64,000 bases of DNA, taken from contig NZ_AUJU01000010.1 in assembly GCF_000424385.1 (NCBI RefSeq), positions 99,128 through 163,127 of the forward strand, in the 5' to 3' direction. The notes under the pieces are model-generated. The model did no database searches and was not told the origin of the DNA. It saw only the letters and a program-made list of their open reading frames with translations. Shown here in pieces: positions 37,274-46,195 of this stretch (positions are counted from its first letter, which is position 1; each line of letters begins with the position of its first letter). The translations under genes were made by a program, and so were the position numbers. This stretch comes from Butyrivibrio sp. LC3010. GTDB taxonomy: Bacteria > Bacillota > Clostridia > Lachnospirales > Lachnospiraceae.

Positions 37274-38532
37274 TGACATCATATGATATTGTGATCGTGG
37301 GCGGAGGCCCTGCAGGTCTTGCTGCAGCTATCTCTGCCAGAAAAGCCGGAGTAGAAAAAATACTAATTCTTGAAAGAGATAAAGAACTTGGCGGAATTCT
37401 GAATCAGTGTATTCACAACGGATTTGGGCTTCATACCTTTAAGGAAGAACTCACAGGTCCTGAATATGCACAGCGTTTTATAGACCAGGTACTCAATGAA
37501 AAAATAGAATATAAGCTAAATACAATGGTTATGGATATATCATCAGATCGCATAGTTACAGCCATGAGTCGCGAAGATGGGATGTATCAGATAAAAGCCG
37601 GGGCAGTAATTCTTGCCATGGGCTGCAGGGAGCGTCCAAGGGGAGCTCTCAACATTCCGGGATACAGGCCTGCGGGGATTTTCTCAGCAGGAACGGCACA
37701 GCGTCTTGTTAATATGGAAGGTTATATGCCCGGGCGTGAAGTAGTGATTCTGGGATCAGGTGACATCGGACTTATAATGGCAAGGCGTATGACACTAGAA
37801 GGAGCAAAGGTTAAGGTTGTGGCCGAGCTCATGCCTTATTCAGGCGGACTTAAGAGAAATATCGTTCAGTGCCTGGATGATTTTGGAATTCCGCTTAAGC
37901 TTTCTCATACCGTTGTTGATATTGAAGGAAAAGAGCACCTTACGGCAGTTACGATTGCTGAGGTAGATAAAAACATGAAGCCCATACCGGGAACAGAAGA
38001 GCGTTACACCTGCGATACATTACTTCTTTCCTGCGGACTTATTCCGGAGAATGAGCTTTCGAGAAATGCAGGCGTAGAGATGAATCCGGTAACAAGCGGA
38101 CCTGTGGTAAATGAATCTCTTGAGACCAATATTCCCGGAGTATTTGCCTGTGGTAATGTGCTTCACGTTCATGATCTTGTGGATTATGTTTCCGAGGAGG
38201 CAACAAGAGCAGGCGAAAATGCTGCGAAGTTTGTAAAAGAGGGAGAGCAGGAGGGCGGAAGCATCATTGAGCTTTTCGCTACAGAGGGCGCAAGATATAC
38301 GGTTCCCTCAACAATCAATCCTGACAGGATGGACGATCTTCTGACAGTGAGATTCCGAGTGGGAGCAGTCTATAAGAACTCTTATGTAAGTGTCTACTTC
38401 GATGATGAGAGAGTGATGCACAATAAAAAGCGTATCATGGCTCCCGGTGAAATGGAGCAGGTAATCCTCCAAAAGACTAAGCTAAAGGAAGCCAATCCTA
38501 AGAAGGTTACTATAAAGATAGAAGCAGAGTAA
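37273..38532 (+). CDS. FAD/NAD-dependent oxidoreductase, partner of GlpA-like protein
   Basis: A 419-aa pyridine nucleotide-disulfide oxidoreductase-like protein. FAD motif VIVGGGPAGLAAAISARKAG, NCIHNG-like NQCIHNGFGLHTF, second nucleotide site VVILGSGDIGLIMARRM, and GVFACGNVLHVHDLVD near the end. ATG 37273 follows GGGAGGAG. Translationally coupled to both neighbours in a three-gene set found in many Clostridia with glpK; it may pass electrons from glycerol-3-phosphate to NAD or another carrier. Confidence 0.9.
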   Translation: MTSYDIVIVGGGPAGLAAAISARKAGVEKILILERDKELGGILNQCIHNGFGLHTFKEELTGPEYAQRFIDQVLNEKIEYKLNTMVMDISSDRIVTAMSREDGMYQIKAGAVILAMGCRERPRGALNIPGYRPAGIFSAGTAQRLVNMEGYMPGREVVILGSGDIGLIMARRMTLEGAKVKVVAELMPYSGGLKRNIVQCLDDFGIPLKLSHTVVDIEGKEHLTAVTIAEVDKNMKPIPGTEERYTCDTLLLSCGLIPENELSRNAGVEMNPVTSGPVVNESLETNIPGVFACGNVLHVHDLVDYVSEEATRAGENAAKFVKEGEQEGGSIIELFATEGARYTVPSTINPDRMDDLLTVRFRVGAVYKNSYVSVYFDDERVMHNKKRIMAPGEMEQVILQKTKLKEANPKKVTIKIEAE

Positions 38533-38547
38533 GAAAAAGGAGAAGCC

Positions 38548-38913
38548 ATGGAGAAGAGAGAACTTACATGTATCGGCTGTCCTATGGGATGCCAGATAAC
38601 AGTAGAACTTGATGAGGGACAGGTAATTTCCGTAAAAGGAAACACCTGTGCCATTGGAGATAAATATGCAAGAAATGAAGTGACTCATCCTGAGCGCACG
38701 GTGACAAGTACTGCTGTAATACTGGGGGGAGATAAGCCCCGGGTATCAGTGAAAACCAAATCCAATATACCAAAGGATAAAATATTCGAATGCATGAAGG
38801 AAATAGATAATGCATGTGTAAAGGCACCGGTACATATAGGTGATGTTATTGTGAAAAATGTAGCCGGAACAGGAGTGGATGTGGTTGCAACGCGGGAAGT
38901 TTCAGAAAAATAA
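38548..38913 (+). CDS. DUF1667 family small Cys-rich protein
   Basis: A 121-aa protein with N-terminal CIGCPMGC, the possible iron-sulfur or metal site of DUF1667 proteins, and a second Cys at GNTCAIGDKYARNE. It regularly accompanies the GlpA/GlpB-like pair and probably forms part of the complex. AAGGAGAAGCC lies before ATG 38548, 15 bases after the previous stop. Confidence 0.92.
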   Translation: MEKRELTCIGCPMGCQITVELDEGQVISVKGNTCAIGDKYARNEVTHPERTVTSTAVILGGDKPRVSVKTKSNIPKDKIFECMKEIDNACVKAPVHIGDVIVKNVAGTGVDVVATREVSEK

Positions 38914-38975
38914 TAAGTACTACTTAGTTTTGCTATGTGAAACGAGAGCAGAACTTTATTATGTAAAATGGAAAC

Positions 38976-38992
38976 TTAAGAAAATCTTAAAA
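38976..38992 (+). promoter_or_regulatory. Candidate PhoP/OmpR-type direct repeat upstream of phnD
   Basis: TTAAGA-N5-TTAAAA with an 11-bp period, 20 bases upstream of the phnD -35. Similar motifs lie at 2374, 32760, 40530 and about 46076. The phosphonate transporter context suggests phosphate control; this is inference. Confidence 0.4.
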
Positions 38993-39011
38993 TTATTATT
39001 ACTTCAGTTCA

Positions 39012-39040
39012 TTGACAACCGCAATCAACTTAAATATAAT
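39012..39040 (+). promoter_or_regulatory. Perfect consensus promoter ahead of phnD
   Basis: TTGACA (39012-39017), 17 bases, TATAAT (39035-39040): consensus in all 12 positions. Confidence 0.88.
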
Positions 39041-39059
39041 TTGAGTGTTATTGTAAGGA

Positions 39060-39096
39060 GCTCATGTAGCGTAGTTTTCTACATGGGCTTTTTTTT
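39060..39096 (+). terminator. Leader terminator (attenuator) directly after the phnD promoter
   Basis: GCTCATGTAG (39060-39069) pairs with CTACATGGGC (39079-39088), then eight T. The expected transcription start is only about 12 bases upstream of the hairpin, so most transcripts would end at about 50 bases unless the hairpin is bypassed. Confidence 0.85.
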
Positions 39097-39144
39097 GAGT
39101 AGAGTACGTAAATGCTCAAAAAACTTTTAATTTTAGGAGGAATT

Positions 39145-40248
39145 ATGAAGAGATTATTTGCAATGATGATCGCCGGAGCATCTGTAGTATCAATGCTTGC
39201 AGGCTGCGGAAGCAAGACTGCAGAAACTGCAGCTGAGACAACAACAGAGGCAACAGAGGCAACAGAGTCTGCTGATGCAACAGAAGAGAGCGCAGACGCT
39301 GCTGAGACAGTAAAGATTGATAAGCTTACAATTGGTTTTGTACCTTCACGTGAGCCCGATGAGATTGTTACTGCTACAGAACCTCTTAAGCAGCTTCTTA
39401 CAGATGAGCTTGCTACTCTTGGCTATGAGGTTGGCGAAGTTGACATCACAGTTGGTACAAGCTATGAAGCAGTTGGTGAAGGCCTTTCAGCAGGAACAAT
39501 TGATATAGGTCTTATCCCCGGTGGTACTTATGTACTTTACGATGATGGTTGTGATGTTCTTCTTACAGCTACAAGGGATGGCCTTTCAATCGAGAGCCCT
39601 AATGCAAAGGATTGGAATGACAACAAGCCCACAGAGCCTACAGAGGATCAGGTAACATTCTATCGTGCACTTATTATTACAGGACCTTCAGAGGCTGGTA
39701 AGGCAGTTGCAGCTAAGGTTGATGCCGGCGAAGAGCTTACATGGGAAGATCTTGACGGACTTAACTGGAGCGTAATGAACTCTTCATCTTCAGCTGGATA
39801 TATTTATCCTTCACTTTGGCTTCAGGCAAACTATGAGAAGCATGTAACAGACCTTTCACACGCTGTACAGTCTGACTCATATGGTAATGCTTTCGCAAGA
39901 CTTGCTTCAGGCCAGATCGACGTTCTTTGCTGCTATGCAGATGCAAGACGTGACAATGAGGAGAAGTGGACAACAGAATATGGCAGAGAAGCCAGCATCT
40001 GGGATGAGACATCAGTAATCGGTGTTACAGATGGTATTTATAATGATACAATCAGCGTAAGCAAGACATCTCCTGTTATGGACGATGCTTTCAAGGCTGC
40101 TCTTTCCAAGGCATTCATTAACATTGGTAATTCAGATGCAGGTAAGGAAGTTATTTCAATCTACAACCACAATGGTTATGTAGAAGCTAATGCTGCTGAT
40201 TATGATTCAGAGAGAGCTGCTCAGGAGCTCATCAAATCAATGAACTAA
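39145..40248 (+). CDS. phnD: Phosphonate-type ABC transporter binding lipoprotein
   Basis: A 367-aa lipoprotein: signal peptide with lipobox LAGC (Cys21), a Thr/Glu/Ala linker, then a PhnD-type binding domain (LTIGFVPSREPDEIVTATEPL, GLIPGGTYVLYDDGCDVLL, NSSSSAGYIYPSLWL). Binds phosphonates, phosphite or related anions. AGGAGG before ATG 39145; the frame is open 11 codons upstream inside the leader. It is separated from phnC by a terminator and a repeat element, so it is probably made in excess. Confidence 0.93.
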   Translation: MKRLFAMMIAGASVVSMLAGCGSKTAETAAETTTEATEATESADATEESADAAETVKIDKLTIGFVPSREPDEIVTATEPLKQLLTDELATLGYEVGEVDITVGTSYEAVGEGLSAGTIDIGLIPGGTYVLYDDGCDVLLTATRDGLSIESPNAKDWNDNKPTEPTEDQVTFYRALIITGPSEAGKAVAAKVDAGEELTWEDLDGLNWSVMNSSSSAGYIYPSLWLQANYEKHVTDLSHAVQSDSYGNAFARLASGQIDVLCCYADARRDNEEKWTTEYGREASIWDETSVIGVTDGIYNDTISVSKTSPVMDDAFKAALSKAFINIGNSDAGKEVISIYNHNGYVEANAADYDSERAAQELIKSMN

Positions 40249-40362
40249 AGTTATCACTTAGTGCGATGATTTCGCGTACGGAGGATCTTGTTCTGATTCA
40301 TGATCATGAGAGCAGGATTTGTTTTGGGGAATCACAAATTTGTTGTGATAATGGTTTTATAT

Positions 40363-40390
40363 GGGGAGGTTATTAACCTCCCCTATTTTT
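40363..40390 (+). terminator. Terminator between phnD and phnC
   Basis: GGGGAGGTT (40363-40371) pairs with AACCTCCCC (40375-40383), then TATTTTTT. Confidence 0.88.
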
Positions 40391-40522
40391 TCAATAGGAA
40401 ATTCCTTCGGATTTCCTATTGAATAAAAAGCGCTCCGCTAAGGATGCGACTGGTGCGCAGATGAATTTTGCAAGCTAAAGCTTGCGCGCACCAGCGCGCA
40501 AAGAGTCGCGAGCGACTCTTTG
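40390..40522. repeat. Palindromic repeat element, family 1, copy C
   Basis: First hairpin TTCAATAGGAAATTCC / GGATTTCCTATTGAA (40390-40423), core AAAAAGCGCTCCGCTAAGG, then TGGTGCGC ... GCGCACCA and a last hairpin AAAGAGTCGC-GA-GCGACTCTTT (about 40500-40521). Between the phnD terminator and phnC. Confidence 0.85.
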
Positions 40523-40597
40523 TTCTGATTTAAGAAATTCTTATTTTAGGATATTGAAATTATTAATGGACAGTGTTTTAGATTCAGGAGAGGAATA

Positions 40598-41386
40598 ATG
40601 ATCAAGTTTGAAGATGTAGGAAAAAAATATCCCAATGGTTTTGAAGGATTAAAACATATTGATCTTACTATTGAACAGGGAGAATTTGTAGCAATTATCG
40701 GACTTTCAGGTGCAGGTAAATCCACACTCATTCGTACCATCAACAGGATGCACGATGTGACAAGCGGTAAACTCACGGTGGATGGTGTTGATGTGATGAG
40801 CTTGTCCGGAAAACAGCTCAGAAGATTTCGCAGAAAAATCGGAATGATCTTCCAGTCATTCAATCTGATCACCAGAACAACAGTAATTAACAATGTTCTG
40901 ACTTCTTTTGTTCCTGATATGCCCTGGTTTAGAGCATTGTTTGGAATCTATACCAGGGAAGAAAAGATGAAGGCGCTTGAATGCCTTGATAAAGTGGGAA
41001 TTTTAAGAAAGGCATTTGTTCGTGCAGATCAGCTCTCAGGTGGACAGCAGCAGAGAGTAGCTCTTGCAAGAACTCTCGCCCAGAATCCTCAGATTATCCT
41101 TGCAGATGAGCCTGTTGCCGCGCTTGACCCTGTAACTGCCAAGCAGGTAATGGATGACTTTAAGAGAATCAACGAGGAGATGAATATTTCAATTCTTATC
41201 AATATACATCACGTGGATCTTGCTCTTAAATATGCCACAAGAGTCGTTGGAATAAGAGAAGGAAAAATCGTCTATGACGGCCCTGCTGAAAATGTGGATA
41301 AGGACGTGCTTGCTACGATTTATAACGGCAAAGTGGATGATGAAGGAAATGTTCTTGATGCAAATGATCATAATGAAATGAGGTGA
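40598..41386 (+). CDS. phnC: Phosphonate-type ABC transporter ATPase
   Basis: A 262-aa ATPase with Walker A GLSGAGKST, Q-loop IFQSFNLI, signature LSGGQQQRVALARTLAQ and Walker B ILADEPVAALD. Energises PhnD/PhnE uptake. AGAGG before ATG 40598; the motif TTAAGA-N5-TTATTT at 40530-40546 lies upstream. Followed after six bases by phnE. Confidence 0.96.
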   Translation: MIKFEDVGKKYPNGFEGLKHIDLTIEQGEFVAIIGLSGAGKSTLIRTINRMHDVTSGKLTVDGVDVMSLSGKQLRRFRRKIGMIFQSFNLITRTTVINNVLTSFVPDMPWFRALFGIYTREEKMKALECLDKVGILRKAFVRADQLSGGQQQRVALARTLAQNPQIILADEPVAALDPVTAKQVMDDFKRINEEMNISILINIHHVDLALKYATRVVGIREGKIVYDGPAENVDKDVLATIYNGKVDDEGNVLDANDHNEMR

Positions 41387-41392
41387 TCTGAA

Positions 41393-42214
41393 GTGAGCGT
41401 ATACGATAAGATTTTTAAACCAAAAGTATATACACTGCCTAACGGCAACTCAGTAGAGAAAAAGGCATCACGTGCGCCTGTCTATTTTATTTTCATTATA
41501 CTGATGAGTGCGCTGTCAGTAAAAATCACCGGTTTTGATATGAAAGTATTAACCCAGCGTATCGGGCAGTTTTTTGTTATAGTCGGTGAGATGTTTCCTC
41601 CAAATGCAGACTTTATGGGAAAAGTCTGGGGGCCCTTATTTGATACTATTAAAATGTCACTTTTGGGTTCAGTAGTAGGAGCACTTCTCTCAGTTCCGTT
41701 TGCAATGCTGGCAAGTACAAATGTCTGTCCTAATAAGGTGATTGTATCAATTGTCAGAGTTATGTTTTCGCTTATTAGAACTCTGCCTACACTGGTAACT
41801 GCTCTTGTGGCAACTCTTGTATTTGGACTTGGTACACTTGCAGGTACATTTGCGATTGCAGTTTTTTCATTTGCATATATCGGAAAACTTACATATGAAG
41901 AGATTGAGACTGTAGACATGGGAGCTTTCGAAGCTATGGAAGCTATGGGAGCTACCAAGGCAAGAGCATTTATCTCTGCCATAGTTCCTCAGGTTCTTCC
42001 CTTTTTCCTCTCAAACTGCCTTTTCAACTTTGAGGGTAATGTGAGATATGCAGCTGTTCTTGGTTACGTAGGAGCAGGTGGTATCGGACTTATCCTTAAC
42101 GAGAAGATATCATGGAGAGAGTACTCAAGTGTTGGAATGATGCTTATAGCTCTCTTTGTGGCAGTATTTGTTATCGAGTCAATCAGCAGAATGCTTCGTA
42201 AGAAGCTTGTATAA
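41393..42214 (+). CDS. phnE: Phosphonate-type ABC transporter permease (first)
   Basis: A 273-aa membrane protein with the PhnE-type loop GAFEAMEAMGATKARAFISAIVPQVLPFFL. Starts with GTG 41393, supported by GAGGTG at 41380-41385. Pairs with the second permease in a heterodimeric channel. Confidence 0.94.
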   Translation: MSVYDKIFKPKVYTLPNGNSVEKKASRAPVYFIFIILMSALSVKITGFDMKVLTQRIGQFFVIVGEMFPPNADFMGKVWGPLFDTIKMSLLGSVVGALLSVPFAMLASTNVCPNKVIVSIVRVMFSLIRTLPTLVTALVATLVFGLGTLAGTFAIAVFSFAYIGKLTYEEIETVDMGAFEAMEAMGATKARAFISAIVPQVLPFFLSNCLFNFEGNVRYAAVLGYVGAGGIGLILNEKISWREYSSVGMMLIALFVAVFVIESISRMLRKKLV

Positions 42215-42227
42215 AGGGGATGGGATT

Positions 42228-43037
42228 ATGAACAATAGAATTTTAGAAGCATATGAAAAACGCCCCAAGGATTGGATGTATAATCTTGCCATCGGAATTA
42301 TCTTTGTGGGGCTCATGGTATGGAGCGGAAGTGCTGTTGAAACAGCAGGTACTACACAGGATGGTGGACAGATAGCCCTTAACGTACTACTGGGAATTTT
42401 TCAACCTGACCTGTCATTTCTTTTTGACTTCACCACTCAGGGCGTTCCGTATCTGATGCTTGAAACAATATGTATAGCTTTTCTGGGAACAATTGTAGGT
42501 GCTATCCTTTCAATTCCCCTTGCGTTTATTTCAGCATCAAACCTTACACCTAAGCCAATTGCCTTTGCAGGAAGAATGATTATCATGGCAGTGAGAACTG
42601 TGCCTGCTTTTGTATATGGTCTTATGTTCATAAGAGTTACAGGACCCGGAGCTTTTGCAGGTCTTTTGACAATGGGTGTATGTTCTGTGGGAATGATAAG
42701 TAAGATGTACATCGAAGCTATAGAGGATATTGATACGCATGTTATCGAGGCACTTGACGCATCAGGCTTTAATATGTGGCAGAAGATCCGCTTTGGAATA
42801 CTTCCTCAGCTGCTTCCTAACTTTGCATCAACAGCAATTTACAGATTTGATATAAATATGAGAGATGCTACCATCCTTGGTATGGTTGGTGCCGGAGGCT
42901 TTGGTGCGCCCCTTATCTTTGCTATGAACGCTTATCGCTGGAATGAAGCAGGAGCAATACTTGCAGGACTTATCATACTTATTCTGATAATCGAGTATAT
43001 TTCTACAAGAATCAGATTAAAACTTACAAGAGGTTAA
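42228..43037 (+). CDS. phnE: Phosphonate-type ABC transporter permease (second)
   Basis: A 269-aa permease paralogous to the preceding gene product, with loop HVIEALDASGFNMWQKIRFGILPQLLPNF. ATG 42228 has AAGGGGA upstream; the frame is open further up inside the first permease gene. Followed by a hairpin and the nucleotidase gene. Confidence 0.94.
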   Translation: MNNRILEAYEKRPKDWMYNLAIGIIFVGLMVWSGSAVETAGTTQDGGQIALNVLLGIFQPDLSFLFDFTTQGVPYLMLETICIAFLGTIVGAILSIPLAFISASNLTPKPIAFAGRMIIMAVRTVPAFVYGLMFIRVTGPGAFAGLLTMGVCSVGMISKMYIEAIEDIDTHVIEALDASGFNMWQKIRFGILPQLLPNFASTAIYRFDINMRDATILGMVGAGGFGAPLIFAMNAYRWNEAGAILAGLIILILIIEYISTRIRLKLTRG

Positions 43038-43054
43038 AAATATTCAGATATGAC

Positions 43055-43078
43055 TCCCCCGCTGCTTGCAGTGGGGGA
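43055..43078 (+). terminator. GC-rich hairpin between phnE and the nucleotidase gene
   Basis: TCCCCC-GCTG pairs with CAG-TGGGGGA around a tiny loop, followed by TTTGAGGATTTAGAAATG. Nearly the same sequence and position relative to the next gene as the hairpin at 7051. Confidence 0.6.
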
Positions 43079-43093
43079 TTTGAGGATTTAGAA

Positions 43094-44737
43094 ATGAAAA
43101 TTGTTTTCACATCAGACACGCACGGTCATGTATTTCCAATAAACTATTCGACAAATAAAGAAGAAAATTCTGGTCTGTTTTATATTGCAGCTCAGATAAA
43201 AGATAAGGTGGATGGCAATACTCTTTTAATTGACGGAGGTGACAGCCTTCAGGGAACACCGCTGTTATCGTATTATCTTAGTAACCGCGGCAGCTATGAT
43301 TTTAATCCTATGGCAGAGGGGTTTAACGCCATGGGATTACAGTACTACACCTTGGGCAATCATGATTTTAATTTTGGCTATGATGCGGTTCTGGATTATA
43401 CCAAAGCTATGAAAGCGGAGCTTATCTGTGCGAATGTCGAGGACCTGCGCGGAGAGCTTGGAATTAAAAAGCATGCTATTCATGTACTTGAGGATGGAAC
43501 GAGAGTAGGAATAACAGGTGCAGTTACAGGTTATGTAAATGTCTGGGAGCAGGAGAAAAACCTGACAGAGTTAAAGATTACAGATCCTGTGGAAGCTCTA
43601 AAAGCCGAGCTTGATATCATAAGGGATAAATCAGATATAACAGTCTGTATATATCATGGCGGTTTTGAAGAGGACTTAAATACAGGCAATAAGCTTTCTG
43701 AGACAGAGGAAAATCAGGCATGCAAAATAGCCAGAGAGCTTGACTTTGATATTCTACTGACAGGACATCAGCACATGGCTGTTGAAGGAACTATGGTTAA
43801 TAAATCCTATGGTGTTCAGCCTCCGGCAAATGGTATGAAGTACTGTGTGCTGGATATACAAAAGTATAACGATACAGAGGATAAGAAGGCAGCAGGTAAT
43901 CAGGCAGAAGGCAGCCTTCAAATGGAAAATTCTACAGCTCAAATGTCAGAGTCTAAGAATTCAACCCATAAGGGCTGGCAGGTTGAATCAAAGCTTATAC
44001 CTGTAGAGAAGGCGGGTGAAGCATATGATGAGATACTTAAGGCTCATTCATTTATGGAATCAATGAATACACAGCTTCAGACCTGGCTTGATGAGCCCAT
44101 AGGATGTCTTGAAAGTGAGATTGCTCCGGAGGATAAACTTCAGGCAGCATTATACGGAAGTAAAGTGGCTTCGATTTTCAATCAGGTGCAATTGGAGCTT
44201 ACAGGAGCAGATTTTTCCTGTACAAGTCTTGCAAATGATCCGCTTGGTCTACATAAAGAGATCACGGTCAGAGATGTCCTTGGTATATATCAGTTTGCAA
44301 ATACTGAGGAGGTCAAAGAGGTTACGGGAGCTGTCTTAAGGATGGCGCTTGAGAGATGTGCTGAATATTTTGAGATTGACGAAAATACAAATGAAGTAAG
44401 AATCTCCGATGTATTTTTAAAACCCAAGGTTGAGCATTACAACTATGACTTCTATGCAGGCTTGTGGTATGAATTTGACCTGACAAAGCCTGTGGGAGAA
44501 AGAGTTGTTACTTTGAAAAAGCTTGATGGAACCGACATCATTGATGACAAAAAGTATACTCTTGTTACCAGTAACTACAGAGCAACGGGAACAGGCGGAT
44601 ATGAATGTATAGGAGCCTGCAGGACAATTCGCACTTATCCTGAGGAAATGCCCGACCTTGTCATTGATTTTGTAAGAAGAAACAGCCCTGTAGGCGAGAT
44701 CATAAATAACAGATTCAGATGCATTTTGCCTGAATAA
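43094..44737 (+). CDS. 5'-nucleotidase/2',3'-cyclic phosphodiesterase family metallophosphatase
   Basis: A 547-aa two-domain enzyme without signal peptide, so cytoplasmic. N-terminal metal motifs: SDTHGH, LIDGGDSLQGTP, LGNHDFNFG, YHGGF and TGHQHM. The C-terminal 5'-nucleotidase domain holds the substrate loop SNYRATGTGGYE. A low-complexity insert of about 35 residues (around 265-300, Lys/Ser/Glu/Gln-rich) lies in the N-terminal domain. Position directly behind phnCEE suggests it processes an imported phosphorylated compound or serves phosphate scavenging. Confidence 0.9.
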   Translation: MKIVFTSDTHGHVFPINYSTNKEENSGLFYIAAQIKDKVDGNTLLIDGGDSLQGTPLLSYYLSNRGSYDFNPMAEGFNAMGLQYYTLGNHDFNFGYDAVLDYTKAMKAELICANVEDLRGELGIKKHAIHVLEDGTRVGITGAVTGYVNVWEQEKNLTELKITDPVEALKAELDIIRDKSDITVCIYHGGFEEDLNTGNKLSETEENQACKIARELDFDILLTGHQHMAVEGTMVNKSYGVQPPANGMKYCVLDIQKYNDTEDKKAAGNQAEGSLQMENSTAQMSESKNSTHKGWQVESKLIPVEKAGEAYDEILKAHSFMESMNTQLQTWLDEPIGCLESEIAPEDKLQAALYGSKVASIFNQVQLELTGADFSCTSLANDPLGLHKEITVRDVLGIYQFANTEEVKEVTGAVLRMALERCAEYFEIDENTNEVRISDVFLKPKVEHYNYDFYAGLWYEFDLTKPVGERVVTLKKLDGTDIIDDKKYTLVTSNYRATGTGGYECIGACRTIRTYPEEMPDLVIDFVRRNSPVGEIINNRFRCILPE

Positions 44738-44747
44738 AACTAAAACC

Positions 44748-45935
44748 TTAATTTTTCCGAAATACAGGTATTTGCTTCAGCAATGAGTACCTGAAAACAA
44801 AAGAAAACAGAATAGTTCCGACTGTGAACATAATAAGGCAGACTATCCAGTGGAATCTCAGATATAGCTTGTAATGAATAATAATATTCAGAAAAAGCCA
44901 GTGATAGAGGTACATTCCATAGGACAGGTCTGTCTTTTTTATCATATAGGAAATTCCGTTGGATTTCCTATATGATAAAAAGCGCTCCGCTATGGATGCG
45001 CACTCGCGCGATAGGAATATGTTGCCTTCAGCAACCGCGCTCGGCGCGAGAATGTCGCAAGCGACATTCTTTCTTGTATAGCCTTTGAGAGTAGAATCAT
45101 TTTTTATTGGTTTAATGATAAAGGCTGCAAGGATCGTAAGGCACGCGGTACTTATCCCCGTGATGATTCCTGTGTAGTAGCCTATATTCAAAATACCGCT
45201 TATTCTAAAAAAGCAGTGAAGTATCAGGAGGGCGATAAATGCTTTTGTTCTCCATTCTTTTTCATGTAATTTGAAGGTCTGAAAGAAAACTCCTACAAAG
45301 AACCAGATAGCATAAGGAAGGAAAAAGCGTTCGATCAGTTTTGCAATAGTATCCCCTGCGCTGCTCTGAATAAAGTAAAAAAATAAATTTGAAGCAGCAA
45401 GAACGCAGCATAGTGCTGCATACAAATAAAAATTCCGCTTTTCTCTGGTCAGCTTTTTAAAGAGAAAAACAATAATATAGAGCTGTAATAGTACTGTTAT
45501 ATACCACAGTGGACCGTTGAGGCTACCTGTACCGAATTTCTTAAAGCAGGACGGGGTACTTGCAAAGCCTGCCCCTTGTGTAAGCAGCCATTTGAAGATT
45601 GAACTGTCAAATTTTTTGGGAATTATCAAATAGAACACACCCAGATAGATTAGCATGCTAAGCCAAAGGTCGGGATAAAGTCTGAAAAACCGCTTTTTTA
45701 TAAATGTTTTAGCGTCATATCCGGAACGTTCTAAAGATGCAGAAATAAGAAAACCACTTATGGCGAACATTATAACTGTGGGCTGAAAAAAATCCACTAT
45801 TGATCTCAGGATACCAAGTTCACCTGCATATTCAGGAAGATTGCCCTGTACGTGACCTGTAAAATGAAGATACATCACACAGAAAGCAGCATAATATCTA
45901 AGAAATCCAAATGCATTTTCACTTCGATTATTCAT
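44748..45935 (-). CDS. Acyltransferase 3 family membrane protein with an in-frame repeat insertion
   Basis: A 395-aa membrane protein of the acyltransferase-3/OafA type, which O-acylates sugars or surface polymers. The N-terminal pattern FLRYYAAFCVMYLHF has His24, where the family catalytic His lies; about ten membrane segments follow. Residues about 286-332 do not fit: they are coded by repeat element copy D, inserted between the segment ending AAFIIKPIKN and KKTDLSYGMYLYHW, which normally begins the last helices. The insert adds 47 residues without stop or frameshift. The protein may still be active because the insert is in a loop. Converges with the nucleotidase gene, ten bases apart. Confidence 0.85.
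   Translation of the reverse strand: MNNRSENAFGFLRYYAAFCVMYLHFTGHVQGNLPEYAGELGILRSIVDFFQPTVIMFAISGFLISASLERSGYDAKTFIKKRFFRLYPDLWLSMLIYLGVFYLIIPKKFDSSIFKWLLTQGAGFASTPSCFKKFGTGSLNGPLWYITVLLQLYIIVFLFKKLTREKRNFYLYAALCCVLAASNLFFYFIQSSAGDTIAKLIERFFLPYAIWFFVGVFFQTFKLHEKEWRTKAFIALLILHCFFRISGILNIGYYTGIITGISTACLTILAAFIIKPIKNDSTLKGYTRKNVACDILAPSAVAEGNIFLSRECASIAERFLSYRKSNGISYMIKKTDLSYGMYLYHWLFLNIIIHYKLYLRFHWIVCLIMFTVGTILFSFVFRYSLLKQIPVFRKN
44940..45080. repeat. Palindromic repeat element, family 1, copy D, inside the acyltransferase gene
   Basis: Hairpin ATCATATAGGAAATTCC / GGATTTCCTATATGAT (44941-44976), core AAAAGCGCTCCGCTATGG and GATGCGCACTCGCGC, GTTGC/GCAAC hairpin, and a last hairpin GAATGTCGC-AA-GCGACATTC (about 45050-45069). 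On the minus strand it codes for a peptide containing RECASIAERFLSYRKSNG. Confidence 0.88.
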
Positions 45936-46195
45936 GGTAACTGTCAGATTATCCTCCCGGTCAGATAGTTTTCAATGACTTTCCGAACATATTGAGGAAA
46001 AAAGCGTTCAAGAAATTCAATGTTCTATAAATCAGATTAATTTTATCATATTTGGAAATAGTAATTTATGAAATTTTAAGAGATTTTTTAATTAAATATA
46101 GTTTTTACATAATTGTATACCCTCATGATTGAATGGTATCATGATTAATACAGAGTTTAACTTATTTTTTCTAAAAAAAGTAGGAGAAATGCATT

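Noticed and set aside
38879..39130. 83-aa frame between the DUF1667 gene and phnD
   Set aside because: Begins inside the previous gene and runs across a consensus promoter and terminator.
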